From Candidatus Latescibacterota bacterium (lineage in GTDB: Bacteria > Latescibacterota > UBA2968 > GCA-2709665), in contig JAGWBX010000021.1 of assembly GCA_021295655.1 (NCBI GenBank), positions 1 through 64,000 of the forward strand: a stretch of DNA of 64,000 nucleotides, written 5' to 3'. Positions 48,727-58,281 of the stretch are shown here, in pieces. The translations under genes and the position numbers were made by a program. The notes under the pieces were generated by a model. The model saw only the letters and a program-made list of their open reading frames with translations, was not told the DNA's origin and did no database searches. Every line of letters starts with the position of its first letter. Position 1 is the stretch's first letter.

Positions 48727-49209
48727 TCAATCCTTCAGTCGCTTCTCCATCACGATCACATCACGCACGATCCCACACGGAAGCCTCTCCGGAGACCGGT
48801 CTACTTGTGTATATCCGTTGGCGCGGTAGAAGTTGGGCGCCGCGACGTTGTATTCCGTATAACACAACCGGGAGGCGTGATGTCCCGCAAGCTGAATCTC
48901 CTCCTCGGCCACCAGCAATAGAATACTCCCGATTCCACGTCTTTGAAAGGAGGGATGGACCCACAGATCGGCGACTTCGCGGCCATCCGTGCTCGTCAGA
49001 CCGAGGATTCGAGACCGATACGCCGCGACAGTGACCGTCGGCCAGACGTCCGGGAATCGCTTGCTCTCGGAATTCGCTTCCATCCAATCCCACACAGCAT
49101 CCATCGGCGCCAGTTCGCAGTTTCCGGAAAGCCAGGACCGCTGCGCCAGGTCAATGAGCGCCGGGACGTCCGCCTTGACGGCGCGGCGGGCCTTGAATTC
49201 GAGTTTCAT
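48727..49209 (-). CDS. GNAT N-acetyltransferase
   Basis: ADLWVHPSFQRRGIGSILLLVAEEEIQ; NFYRANGY. ATGA overlap with the upstream methyltransferase gene. Confidence 0.87.
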   Translation of the reverse strand: MKLEFKARRAVKADVPALIDLAQRSWLSGNCELAPMDAVWDWMEANSESKRFPDVWPTVTVAAYRSRILGLTSTDGREVADLWVHPSFQRRGIGSILLLVAEEEIQLAGHHASRLCYTEYNVAAPNFYRANGYTQVDRSPERLPCGIVRDVIVMEKRLKD

Positions 49210-49931
49210 TGACTTCTCTCCACGGGTGCCAATGGCTTCATCAGAACCGTCCACGTACCTGGCAAGCCGAGAGCATCGGCGCTCTCCGGACAGACCTTCA
49301 TCGGCCGTAAATCGAGAATCTCGAGAAATCCCGCGAGTATTTCTCTAAGCCTATTCTCGGTATAACCGATGCCCGGAGGCATCTGTCCACGTTCGTATAT
49401 TTCCCAGTCTTCGACGGGTTGACCGCCGGTCGTGTCGAAACAGGTCATGCCGAAGAATCCGTTCGGGTTTATAGCCTGCCGAACCAATTCGAGATAGTAT
49501 GGCCTTCGATGCGGCGGAAGATGATGGAACAGACCGGCGTCGTACGCAACGTCGTAATGGTTGTCACGCAATGTTACGTCAAAGACCGACCCAACGATGA
49601 AATTGGTGCGAACCCCCTCTTCCTCCGCAATCAAACGCCCTCTCGCGATCGCGACCCGCGACAGATCGATGGCGTCAACCCTGAAACCTGCCTTCGCCAG
49701 ATAAATCGCGTTCCGACCGATCCCGCATCCCAGATCAATGGCGTTACCCGACCTGAGGCGCCCGTGATTTACGAAACCGACCAGATTCTCATCCGGGACG
49801 TTCCTCAGAAAAGGCGGCGTCCGCTTTCCCTCCGTGTAGAACGACTCCCAATCAATCTTTCCAGCCAGAGAATGATCGAGAAGCTCCGCGTCTTTGGCGG
49901 TATGGAAGTGACGTCGCGAGATATCTTCCAT
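49206..49931 (-). CDS. Class I SAM-dependent methyltransferase (TehB-like)
   Basis: AIDLGCGIGRNAIYLAKAGFRVDAIDLSRVAIARGR; YDVAYDAGLFHHLPPHRR. Confidence 0.88.
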   Translation of the reverse strand: MEDISRRHFHTAKDAELLDHSLAGKIDWESFYTEGKRTPPFLRNVPDENLVGFVNHGRLRSGNAIDLGCGIGRNAIYLAKAGFRVDAIDLSRVAIARGRLIAEEEGVRTNFIVGSVFDVTLRDNHYDVAYDAGLFHHLPPHRRPYYLELVRQAINPNGFFGMTCFDTTGGQPVEDWEIYERGQMPPGIGYTENRLREILAGFLEILDLRPMKVCPESADALGLPGTWTVLMKPLAPVERSQ

Positions 49932-49977
49932 TCGAAGCACCACATTTGGGGGTGGCGTTGGGCTTTTCAAACCGTCC

Positions 49978-50715
49978 TCAAAAATGAGAATCCCCAAGAT
50001 GCCCCTTCAATTCCAGCCCGATTGCGCCAGCGATTCTTTCTGCAAAGGCGCGTACGCCGGGCAACTCGGTATAGTTGTGCGAAAACACGAGAACGTTCAC
50101 CTTTCGGTGTTTCCCGTACTCCAGCAGATAGAGATTCGTCTCCCCCGTGACGTACAGATCGATATCGTATTGCAACGCGTCCCGTAAACGTGTGGTATAG
50201 ATACCCGCACCCGTTACCGTGCCTACCCTGCGCACGGGACGGTTTGCGTCATGCTCTCTACAGGGCTCCTCTGATAACAATGCGGTCAGTCTCTCGCGCA
50301 CCGCGGTCAGTGGTACGGATCCGGGGAGTTCGCCCACCCTACCCTCCGCATGCTTCAGAACTGCCACCGGTACACAGCCGATCTTCGACAGCAGTGTTGC
50401 AGAGGTCCCGAATTCCGCCAGGTCCAGCGGGAGGTGCGCCCACACGTGCGTGAGTCGGTTTTCCTTCAAGAGAGATTGGACCTCCTCCCGCTGCTCGAAC
50501 ATGAAATCCCAGGCATCATGGTGGGAGACAATGACATCCACGTTCCGATCGACTGCCGCCCGAATCGTCTCCTGCGTAATCGTGGTCGCATAGCCCACAG
50601 TAGACGGATGGTGGCAATAAGCCCCAATGCCCCATTCATCCGGGTGGGCGTCCAGCAGTTCCCTGCCGAATAGGTCATTCAGGATGTCGCGAATCACAGG
50701 TCCTCTTCGTATCAA
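49978..50715 (-). CDS. Nif3-like dinuclear metal center family protein
   Basis: DEWGIGAYCHHPSTVGYATTITQETIRAAVDRNVDVIVSHHDAWDF; GTVTGAGIYTTRLRDALQYDIDLYVTGETNLY; SHNYTELPGVRAFAERI. Confidence 0.82.
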   Translation of the reverse strand: MIRRGPVIRDILNDLFGRELLDAHPDEWGIGAYCHHPSTVGYATTITQETIRAAVDRNVDVIVSHHDAWDFMFEQREEVQSLLKENRLTHVWAHLPLDLAEFGTSATLLSKIGCVPVAVLKHAEGRVGELPGSVPLTAVRERLTALLSEEPCREHDANRPVRRVGTVTGAGIYTTRLRDALQYDIDLYVTGETNLYLLEYGKHRKVNVLVFSHNYTELPGVRAFAERIAGAIGLELKGHLGDSHF

Positions 50716-50818
50716 ACCGAATCGTCTCTCTTAACGCATTCAGCGCCAAACCCATCCGTCGAACCGGATCGACGCCATCTACACACGCAAGTGTGTGTAT
50801 GCTCCAGGGCCCCTGGCG

Positions 50819-51706
50819 TCACAGGACCATCCACACGCCGCCCACACAGAGAACCACGCCCGCCACCAGCGGCAGTGTCAGCTTCTCCTTCAGGAAAATG
50901 ACCGACGTCACCATCCCGAGAACGGGTGACACGGACGCCAGGGTGGCCATCTTCGCCGGCCCGATCCGGGCGATCGCCATCACATATAGCAATGACCCGG
51001 CACCCACGCCCACAATCCCGCTGGCTGCCACAACCATCAGCGCCCGCCGGTCGATATCCCGGATACGCATCACCGGCCCCACCCAGGCACGGGCAAGCAG
51101 GAGAACGGCGGCCGTGAGCGGGACGCGGACGCTGTTGGCCTGTACAGACGTCATATTCGCGATCGCCGGTTTGAGCATCACCGTACTCAGGCCCCACAAC
51201 AGGCAGGCCAGCAGCGCGAGGGAAACGCCAGGGACCAGCCGGTCGGGCCGCCCGCCGGACGGCTGGCGGGCCCGGCTCGAAAGAAAGACCACCCCCGCCG
51301 TAACCAGGCAGATCCCGAGAAAGAACTTCGGGCTGAATGGATTGTCCAGCAGGACCCACTCGAAGAAAAACGTGGAAAGGGGGAAGGTCCCCGACAGCGC
51401 CATCGCGCGGGATACGCCGATCTCCCTGATCGCCGCAAGGTACATCGTTTCGCCCACGGCCATGCCGATCAGCAGACCACCGACCAGAAGCGCCCACTCT
51501 GTTCCGGTTACCACCGAATAGCTGGATAACGGCGGACCGAACGGAAGCAGCGCCCAGAAGAAGACCGTGGCCACGGCGCACCGGATGCCGTTCATCATCG
51601 CCGGCGGGATGGCCTGAGACTGCGTGCGGACCATCAGGCTGTTCACCGCCCAGACCAGCGAGCACGACAGTCCGAAGATCTCGCCTGCAGAGATCGAGAA
51701 CCCCAA
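50819..51706 (-). CDS. DMT-superfamily (EamA) transporter
   Basis: Duplicated hydrophobic domains; SLVWAVNSLMVR, LLWGLSTVMLKPAIA, LASVSPVLGMVTSVIFLKEKLTLPLVAGVVLCVGGVWMV. Confidence 0.92.
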   Translation of the reverse strand: MGFSISAGEIFGLSCSLVWAVNSLMVRTQSQAIPPAMMNGIRCAVATVFFWALLPFGPPLSSYSVVTGTEWALLVGGLLIGMAVGETMYLAAIREIGVSRAMALSGTFPLSTFFFEWVLLDNPFSPKFFLGICLVTAGVVFLSSRARQPSGGRPDRLVPGVSLALLACLLWGLSTVMLKPAIANMTSVQANSVRVPLTAAVLLLARAWVGPVMRIRDIDRRALMVVAASGIVGVGAGSLLYVMAIARIGPAKMATLASVSPVLGMVTSVIFLKEKLTLPLVAGVVLCVGGVWMVL

Positions 51707-51909
51707 TATGATGCCCCACGCGCGTTCTGACGAATCAACACCCGACTATTCGGGGGAGGTGATTTCGAAATTCGATGGCCGGTGACGGCCGTTCGGATGG
51801 AATGGCGCAACCGCCGGCCCGGGCCACCCGTTGACGGGCGAACCCTGCAGGCAAGCGGCGTTCGCGCCGCGCGACAGCAGAGGGCGGACGGTGCGTTTCG
51901 CTGCGCCGA

Positions 51910-52317
51910 TCAGACCTCGTACTTTCGGCTGACAATGGGTACGCCGGGATCGTTGGCGATCACGTAGAAGACCAGGTCGTCGGTGTCGCTGGCGTTCCGG
52001 ATCCGGTGCCGGGTACAGGCCGGCTGCATGAAGCAGTCTCCGGCAACGGCTTCGGTGGATTCCCCATCCCGATCCACCACGGCGCGGCCCGATACGACAA
52101 TGAAGAACTCCCACATCCGGTCGTGCGAATGCACGGGACACGGACGCGCGCCCGGGGGAAGACGGGTCAGTTCCACGTCGAACGGATGCGGCGTTTCCGG
52201 TGTGTTTCCCAGAGCAACCGAGACGTGGCGGCGAAATCGCTCGTACTTTCCGGTCTTCCACGTCCATTCCTGATGTTCTTCAGGCACGTCGTCCAGATTG
52301 ATTTTCCACGGCGTCAT
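51910..52317 (-). CDS. Cupin-domain protein
   Basis: LPPGARPCPVHSHDRMWEFFIVVSGRAVVDRDGESTEAVAGDCFMQPACTRHRIRNASDTDDLVFYVI. Confidence 0.9.
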   Translation of the reverse strand: MTPWKINLDDVPEEHQEWTWKTGKYERFRRHVSVALGNTPETPHPFDVELTRLPPGARPCPVHSHDRMWEFFIVVSGRAVVDRDGESTEAVAGDCFMQPACTRHRIRNASDTDDLVFYVIANDPGVPIVSRKYEV

Positions 52318-52638
52318 GAGTCGCTTACCTCCGGGTATGGTTTGTGACGAAAACCTGGATCACCGAGCTTAGGGCTGGCATGCGCTTCGCGTATCTTCCT
52401 TACTTCCCCCACGACCGAATCTCGCCTAATCACGTCATTCCTCCAGTGGTGCCTGGCCACGGATCTCTGCTTCGCTGTTAGCCGCTGATGAGTGAATTCA
52501 GGATCGAAACATTATCCGTGGCTGCACTCATCGGTCTACAATGTCAATATGCCTGATTCCTCTGCCGAGTTTAGTCAGTAGTCTCTTCGCAAACCGAATG
52601 GACCAACTATCCTGTGTCAGCCAACTCTTCGGCAGACT

Positions 52639-53061
52639 TTAAGAATCCTCCAACCGCTTCAGGAAATCATCTGGCGGGAGAATCTCAATCCCACGAAAGG
52701 GACTCAACGCCAGCAAATCGGCATCACCACTGATGATATGATCTGCTGATCCACTTACAGCCAGTTCGAGGAACTTATCATCTTTTGGATCTCGGCAGAT
52801 CCTGATTTGGGCGCCAGGTTCGATGAATCTTGCACGCCCGACTAACGCTTGAAGGAATTCGTCCCGATCCTCCTCGGTCACATATCGCCGAAATTTCTCC
52901 CGACTCATCACTGCGGCTATTTCCTCTAATGCCGACAGGGATAGCAACACCTGACCGTTTTGAAGCGCATTCCGAAACGCTTGACCCGGCTTCGAATGCT
53001 CAAAAATGAGCGCACTGACAAGCACATTAGTGTCGAAAACATAGCGTGCATTACTGTTCAT
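52639..53061 (-). CDS. PIN-domain toxin (COG1569-like)
   Basis: RYVFDTNVLVSALIF...CRDPKDDKFLELAVSGSADHIISGDADLLAL: PIN acidic residues. Confidence 0.92.
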   Translation of the reverse strand: MNSNARYVFDTNVLVSALIFEHSKPGQAFRNALQNGQVLLSLSALEEIAAVMSREKFRRYVTEEDRDEFLQALVGRARFIEPGAQIRICRDPKDDKFLELAVSGSADHIISGDADLLALSPFRGIEILPPDDFLKRLEDS

Positions 53062-53278
53062 TCAGGATGGACTCCAGAATCTCTGGTGTCATTCCTCGCT
53101 CTCGTGCCTTGCAACTGATCTCGCTCATAACCACTTCAAGGGGCTTTTTTGCCCGTCCCACCTCGCTAAGCTTGAGGCTGAGCAGGGCATTCAACTTGCG
53201 TTGTTCTACTTCGTTTGCGGTCTCGTAAGTTTGAGCCGCTTCAGTGCTGACACGAATTCGAATAACTCTTGTTTCCAT
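53051..53278 (-). CDS. Putative antitoxin partner of the PIN toxin
   Basis: 75-aa METRVIRIRVSTEAAQTYETANEVEQRKLNALLSLKLSEVGRAKKPLEVVMSEISCKARERGMTPEILESILNEQ; directly upstream of, and 11-nt overlapping, the PIN gene. Confidence 0.7.
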   Translation of the reverse strand: METRVIRIRVSTEAAQTYETANEVEQRKLNALLSLKLSEVGRAKKPLEVVMSEISCKARERGMTPEILESILNEQ

Positions 53279-53422
53279 ATCGTTCTCCATTTCAATTTTC
53301 AACTGGTCGAATCTCAAAATACACAGTTCAAATTTACCCTTACGCTCACCGATCAACAAGGCAAATTCCGAGTCAACTAATTTTTCCGGTCCATCCAGCA
53401 CCAGCTATCCCCGGGTCCCGTC

Positions 53423-54157
53423 CTACCGCATCAGGAAGCCAGCGTCCCGCCGATCACGGCGATAGGTTGAACGGTACAGGATCCTGAAACCCGCCGCGGT
53501 CAGTTCCTGTCGATAGCCTTTCAGGCTGCGCGAGCGACCCATCAGGAACACGCTCTTGCCCGGCACGTTCCGCCACCGGTTCTCCTGGCGCTTCAGAAGA
53601 GGGACGCCGCATGTGTTGGCGCCCGTCTTCCTGCAGAATTCAGCGAACGAATCCACTGGCCCTTCATTGGCCTTCGGGTTGTGCGAGCCGAACAGGATGA
53701 AATATCCTCCGTCCCGCATGATCCCCCTAACGTTTCTGAGATAACGCTTCCTGTGAGCGTCGACAACCAGCATATGAAGACAATAGCAGTCGACGACAAT
53801 ATCGAATCCGCTGGTTGGCAACGTGTCCGGATCCAATGCATCCGCGACCCGGAATCCCGCATTTGCACCGGCGTCGGCAGACCGCTGCCTCGCGCGTTCG
53901 ATTGCAGCCTCCGAGACGTCGATACCCAGGTACCGATATCCCAGCCCGGCCAGGAAGATTCCCATCGTACCGTCGCCGCATCCCAGATCCAGTATCCCCG
54001 TTTCAGCCGGCGAGTGCGGGATTCTTCCTAGCATCCCCTTCAGGCGCCGAAGTTCCCCCTGCGATCCCCCTTCACCAAGGAACGCCAGGCCTTCTTCATA
54101 GGCGACGCGATAGTTGTGATCGTATGCCGTATAGTACGACCTGTCGTCGAATTCCAT
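53423..54157 (-). CDS. Class I SAM-dependent methyltransferase
   Basis: ILDLGCGDGTMGIFLAGLGYRYLGIDVSEAAIERARQRS; FDIVVDCYCLHMLV. Confidence 0.9.
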   Translation of the reverse strand: MEFDDRSYYTAYDHNYRVAYEEGLAFLGEGGSQGELRRLKGMLGRIPHSPAETGILDLGCGDGTMGIFLAGLGYRYLGIDVSEAAIERARQRSADAGANAGFRVADALDPDTLPTSGFDIVVDCYCLHMLVVDAHRKRYLRNVRGIMRDGGYFILFGSHNPKANEGPVDSFAEFCRKTGANTCGVPLLKRQENRWRNVPGKSVFLMGRSRSLKGYRQELTAAGFRILYRSTYRRDRRDAGFLMR

Positions 54158-54208
54158 ATGACTTTCCGGTCACCAACAGACTAACGTCCGGAAATCTGCG
54201 GCTTCTTT

Positions 54209-54472
54209 CTATCGAGAATATGAGGTGGACACGCTCTTGTTCCCGATGATCGCTGACAGGATTCCGAGGAACAGGGCCAGCTTCAGTGATGCAAACCACG
54301 AGATTTCACCCGCGATGAGTCCCTGTTCCACCGCCCCGGGAAACAGATCGGGAATGGTCCACGCCCAGAGAATCTTGATCAGGAACAGGGCGGCGAAGAT
54401 GAGCCCCGCCGCCAGCAGGAGAAATCCCTGAAGCCCGGCTGCCACGCCCGCCGCAAGCCATCCTTTTTTCAT
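54209..54472 (-). CDS. Small membrane protein, uncharacterised
   Basis: MKKGWLAAGVAAGLQGFLLLAAGLIFAALFLIKILWAW...FASLKLALFLGILSAIIG: two or three TM segments. Confidence 0.6.
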   Translation of the reverse strand: MKKGWLAAGVAAGLQGFLLLAAGLIFAALFLIKILWAWTIPDLFPGAVEQGLIAGEISWFASLKLALFLGILSAIIGNKSVSTSYSR

Positions 54473-54527
54473 ATTCGTCTCCGTTTCAAAAGACATCTAC
54501 CTTCATTTGCGACCTGGTCTCAACACA

Positions 54528-54553
54528 AAAGCGACCTCGACGTGAGGCCGCTT
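54528..54553. terminator. Rho-independent terminator downstream of the glycosyl hydrolase gene
   Basis: AAAGCG-A-CCTC / GAGG-C-CGCTTT hairpin flanked by A/T runs. Confidence 0.65.
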
Positions 54554-54658
54554 TATCTTTTAATGCAATCCGGTGTATCCGACCCCGGCAACGGGGACCG
54601 ATTGCGCATGCTGTTCCTCGGCTTACCGTGACGATCCGCGCCGCCCGCGGTGAGTCGC

Positions 54659-57600
54659 CTACAACCTGACGGGCTTCAGGGAGTGGGTGCGGGTATCAAA
54701 TTCGCACCCGGTGAGCAACCGGGAAAGCGTGTTTGTCATCCGGACGACAACCCGGTTTTTACCGGGTTTGAGCCACTCGGTCCTGGCCGTCCACTTGTAC
54801 GGCGCCCAGGCTCTCGTTCCCAGGGAGCGGCCATTGATGGCCACCTCGACAATATCGGTAACGTCCTTGAGTTCCTCCTCGAGCGAGAAGACGAACTGCT
54901 CGGACTCGGGAAGCTCCTCAAACGTCATATCCTTTGTATAAACAGTCGTGCCCGCATAGTAGGGCATTTTCTGTTCGTCGAGTTCACCCGGGAAACCACG
55001 GTCCACCGGAGCCACCATTCGCAGATAGTGGCTGAGCCAGCGCCTGACACCGAATTTTCCGAAGAGATAGAAGGCATCGACCAGGCCCTGATTGAGGTCG
55101 TCCAGCTCCACGCGGATCGCGAGGACGTTCCTCCCGGTGTTCACGCGGCGCACCACCGCGCAGGTAACGTTGTTGTGGTCGTAACGAAACGTGGGACGGA
55201 AAGCCTTTCCGGGCAGGCGTTCACCGTTCAGGTAGATCTCGTAATCCCCCAGAATGGCGCTGCGGTCCATCACCAGGGAGAGCTTTGACGGCACGACGTC
55301 GGCTGAGAAAGCCGTTCTGAACCAGCAGACCAGAGGGAATTTGATGTCCGGACCCGCAACCTTGCCCGGGCCGCCGTTATTGAACGTAAAGGGCAGACCG
55401 GAAAGGGTCGGTAGATCACCAATCTGGTCAACCACCGGTTTGGGAGTTACGGACGCCCAGCGGTTGTCCCTGTAGCCCGGCTTGTGCCAGCCCTGCTCGA
55501 TCCCCCTGTTCTGAGGATCGAGTTGCATCTGGAACCTGTCCATTCGAAGACAGTTGTCCTCTTCGGCATCGACTTTCCACGCACCGTTCGCGTCGGGACG
55601 CAAAACGGCTGCCGCTGCCGACTCCGCCGGCTGCTGGGGTTTGTCTTTCGATACAACAATAAGGTGGGATTGCAGGCGATCGAAGTTGAGGGTGAACCTT
55701 ATCCGATCGGCGTCCCGCTCCGCCATCAGCGGGGACCGCCGTCCGGTTTCGAGGTCCCACCGTTCTACCTTTCGCCGATGAGACGGTACCTGTACGGTGA
55801 TCCGGGACGTGAAGGCGTTGCGATCGGTATTGAAAAAGAAAAACAGATCTTCGTTTGTCGTTTCTCTTCTTTGCGCCATGATCGCCGAACCATTCTTCTT
55901 GTCTGTCTCCACGATCACATCGGGAGGAAGAATCCGGTGGAGCAGATCGGCCAGCATACGCGCACCGCGGTTTTTTTCAACGGAACCCCCCGTACGGATG
56001 AAGTAGAGGTCCCCTCTCTGTATGAGATGTACGCCCAGTTCGTGGCCGATATAGTCACGCCGCATTCTGCCGGGTTCCATGTCGGTCAGGCGGGAGAATG
56101 CCTCCGCTACCGAGGGTCCTTCCTGGATGTCTTCTATCGGAAGCAGGCCGAGACAGATCACTTTGCCGCCGGCGTTGATAAACTGCCGGATACGTTCAAA
56201 CGCCTCTCGCTCCAGGTTTGTTATTGGCGGCAGGATGAGCACATCGTAGTCGGCGCTCTCGGTCTGCAGCCGGGTTCCGTCGACGCGCGCAGTGGCCAGG
56301 GTCTCCGGATCCAGGGAGTCGAAATCGCGCTGCATCTGGCAAAGGGACTCGATGAGATACGCCCAATCCGTCGCGAGCCGCTCGGTAAGCTTGGCCTCTT
56401 CCTCATCGTAGCCGATATATTGCCATCCGCGACCCGGGCTGCCGAGGTGGGCCCAAAGGCTCGTCACCGGATCCAGCAGGGCCAGATTGGCGCGTCGGCG
56501 ACCCTGGCTGAGGGCGTATGAAAGACGGCCTGCGTAGTCCGCCAGAAGCCGGAAGTGTTTCCAGTAGGGGTTCTGGTGGAAAATGGACGGTGGATTGTGG
56601 TGCTTGCGCAGCCCGTCGAGGGTGTAGGACAATCCCTGCGCATGGAAGAGGTTGGCGCCAAGGGCGCCCATCCGGTCGATCGTCCACTTCATATCCTGGA
56701 GGGTCAGCGACCACCCGGTATTCTGAAAACACGTGTTGAAAGCGCGGCCGCCGTCGTGGACGGATACGGAGAACCTGGGGTTGCGGCGGTAAGCGGCGGC
56801 ATGCGCGTCCCGATCTCTGAATCCGCCCACCTTTTCACCGCCTCCGCACGTACCGGGAATGTGGACGTTCCGCCTGTGCGCGTTCCTGAAAACCGTCACG
56901 TCAGACGCGTGCAGCACGTTGTGTTTCGCGCACCACGTCTCGAATGCCTTATGGAAATTGTCTCTGAGCATCTCGCTCAGCGTCTGGAAGTAATCGTACC
57001 GGATCCGGGCCGTATTCGGACCGAAATAGGTCATCAGCGCGGGGAGGCAGTTGAGGAGGTCATACTGGTTGCGCTCCTGAAATACCCGGGGCAAAGTGGG
57101 AGACCATGGCCACCTGCCCGGAATGGAAAGTGCCTCGGTGGTCAGAATGCCCTGGATCGCGCCGCCGAAACTGCCTGCCAACCCGCTGGCGTACCTTCCG
57201 TGGGTGGTTTCGAGATAACAGGCGACGGCTTCGGCGTTGAACGGGTCGAAGTGGATTCCATGGGGTTCTTCCGCATCGCTTTCCCTCTGGATGAAGACAA
57301 GCACTCTCCAGCGTCCCGGCGGCGCCTTCCAGAAAAGGCGATGCGTGAGATGGCGGGCAAGAAATCTCTTGTTGTGGTACCCCCCGTCCTCAGCGTGTTC
57401 CCGGTAAATCTCATGAAGCTGGTTCGCGCCGATATAATCCCCGATGTCCTCAACACTCTCCCACAGACACCGGTCCCTTTTGAGCGGCACGGCGAGCGCC
57501 CGCAATACGGTGCCCCACGGCAGTTCCATGTCGACCTGCTGGCCGCCCTGAACCGTAATTTCATCGAAGGTAAGATGTTGACCCCGATACTGGGGATGGC

Positions 57601-57901
57601 CCAGCGATACCCGGCCGCCGCTGATGCCGTGCGGGTGGGGGAATTCGTCGTGCAGCCAGACCTGAAGTCCGCACTCCCTGGCGGTTTCGACCGCGGTCCG
57701 GACCCGATCGAACCAGACTCTGGAAAGGTACGGAATTCGAAGCCCCGGCCCCGCGGAGAGACAGAAGCCACCAAGGCCCTTGTCGCTCATCTCCCGGATC
57801 TGGCGAACGATCTCACCCTCCTCGATTGTACTGTTCCACGCCCAGGAAGGCAGGATCCGATATGGCGCCGTCGGATTCAGGAATGTGCTGGTATCCATCA
57901 T
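54659..57901 (-). CDS. Large glycosyl hydrolase (GH106 alpha-L-rhamnosidase-like)
   Basis: N-terminal PSWAWNSTIEEGEIVRQIREMSDKGLGGFCLSAGPGLRIPYLS, VWLHDEFPHPHGISGGRV; C-terminal jelly-roll-like domain with WTARTEWLKPGKNRVVVRMTNTL. Confidence 0.7.
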   Translation of the reverse strand: MMDTSTFLNPTAPYRILPSWAWNSTIEEGEIVRQIREMSDKGLGGFCLSAGPGLRIPYLSRVWFDRVRTAVETARECGLQVWLHDEFPHPHGISGGRVSLGHPQYRGQHLTFDEITVQGGQQVDMELPWGTVLRALAVPLKRDRCLWESVEDIGDYIGANQLHEIYREHAEDGGYHNKRFLARHLTHRLFWKAPPGRWRVLVFIQRESDAEEPHGIHFDPFNAEAVACYLETTHGRYASGLAGSFGGAIQGILTTEALSIPGRWPWSPTLPRVFQERNQYDLLNCLPALMTYFGPNTARIRYDYFQTLSEMLRDNFHKAFETWCAKHNVLHASDVTVFRNAHRRNVHIPGTCGGGEKVGGFRDRDAHAAAYRRNPRFSVSVHDGGRAFNTCFQNTGWSLTLQDMKWTIDRMGALGANLFHAQGLSYTLDGLRKHHNPPSIFHQNPYWKHFRLLADYAGRLSYALSQGRRRANLALLDPVTSLWAHLGSPGRGWQYIGYDEEEAKLTERLATDWAYLIESLCQMQRDFDSLDPETLATARVDGTRLQTESADYDVLILPPITNLEREAFERIRQFINAGGKVICLGLLPIEDIQEGPSVAEAFSRLTDMEPGRMRRDYIGHELGVHLIQRGDLYFIRTGGSVEKNRGARMLADLLHRILPPDVIVETDKKNGSAIMAQRRETTNEDLFFFFNTDRNAFTSRITVQVPSHRRKVERWDLETGRRSPLMAERDADRIRFTLNFDRLQSHLIVVSKDKPQQPAESAAAAVLRPDANGAWKVDAEEDNCLRMDRFQMQLDPQNRGIEQGWHKPGYRDNRWASVTPKPVVDQIGDLPTLSGLPFTFNNGGPGKVAGPDIKFPLVCWFRTAFSADVVPSKLSLVMDRSAILGDYEIYLNGERLPGKAFRPTFRYDHNNVTCAVVRRVNTGRNVLAIRVELDDLNQGLVDAFYLFGKFGVRRWLSHYLRMVAPVDRGFPGELDEQKMPYYAGTTVYTKDMTFEELPESEQFVFSLEEELKDVTDIVEVAINGRSLGTRAWAPYKWTARTEWLKPGKNRVVVRMTNTLSRLLTGCEFDTRTHSLKPVRL

Positions 57902-58017
57902 GCGGCTATCCGGTTGCTGAAACGAGCGGCGGCTGATGGTTGTCCGTGCAAGAGAACTGGCCGGATTTCCGGACGGACGACCCACCATCGAAAATGGGTG
58001 TACATTCGCCAGGGCTG

Positions 58018-58281
58018 CTAAGTCCGCGCCGCAAAGGTTTCACACAGGTACGTTACGGTCCGATAACGTTCCGCGAGGCGGGTGAGCTTGATCCGGCCCT
58101 CTTTCTCTCCACAGCGCTCGCAGGGACGCTCGAGGCAGGGCTTCGACCCGGCTTCAGGCAACGCTTCGCAGACTTCGCAACGATAAGTGACCTGTTTCTC
58201 GCCATTCAATACCCGGGTGGAGACCCGCGCGGCAGGACGCGTTTTACACGTTTCACAAAGCACCTGAAACGGCTTCTCCAA
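58018..58281 (-). CDS. Small two-repeat zinc-finger protein, McsA-like
   Basis: CETCKTRPAARVSTRVLNGEKQVTYRCEVCE and CERCGEKEGRIKLTRLAERYRTVTYLCETF: two McsA-like CxxC-x(n)-CxxC units, the second degenerate. Confidence 0.6.
   Translation of the reverse strand: MEKPFQVLCETCKTRPAARVSTRVLNGEKQVTYRCEVCEALPEAGSKPCLERPCERCGEKEGRIKLTRLAERYRTVTYLCETFAART

Noticed and set aside
56555-58021. 488-aa plus-strand ORF opposite the glycosyl hydrolase
   Set aside because: Antisense shadow without motifs.
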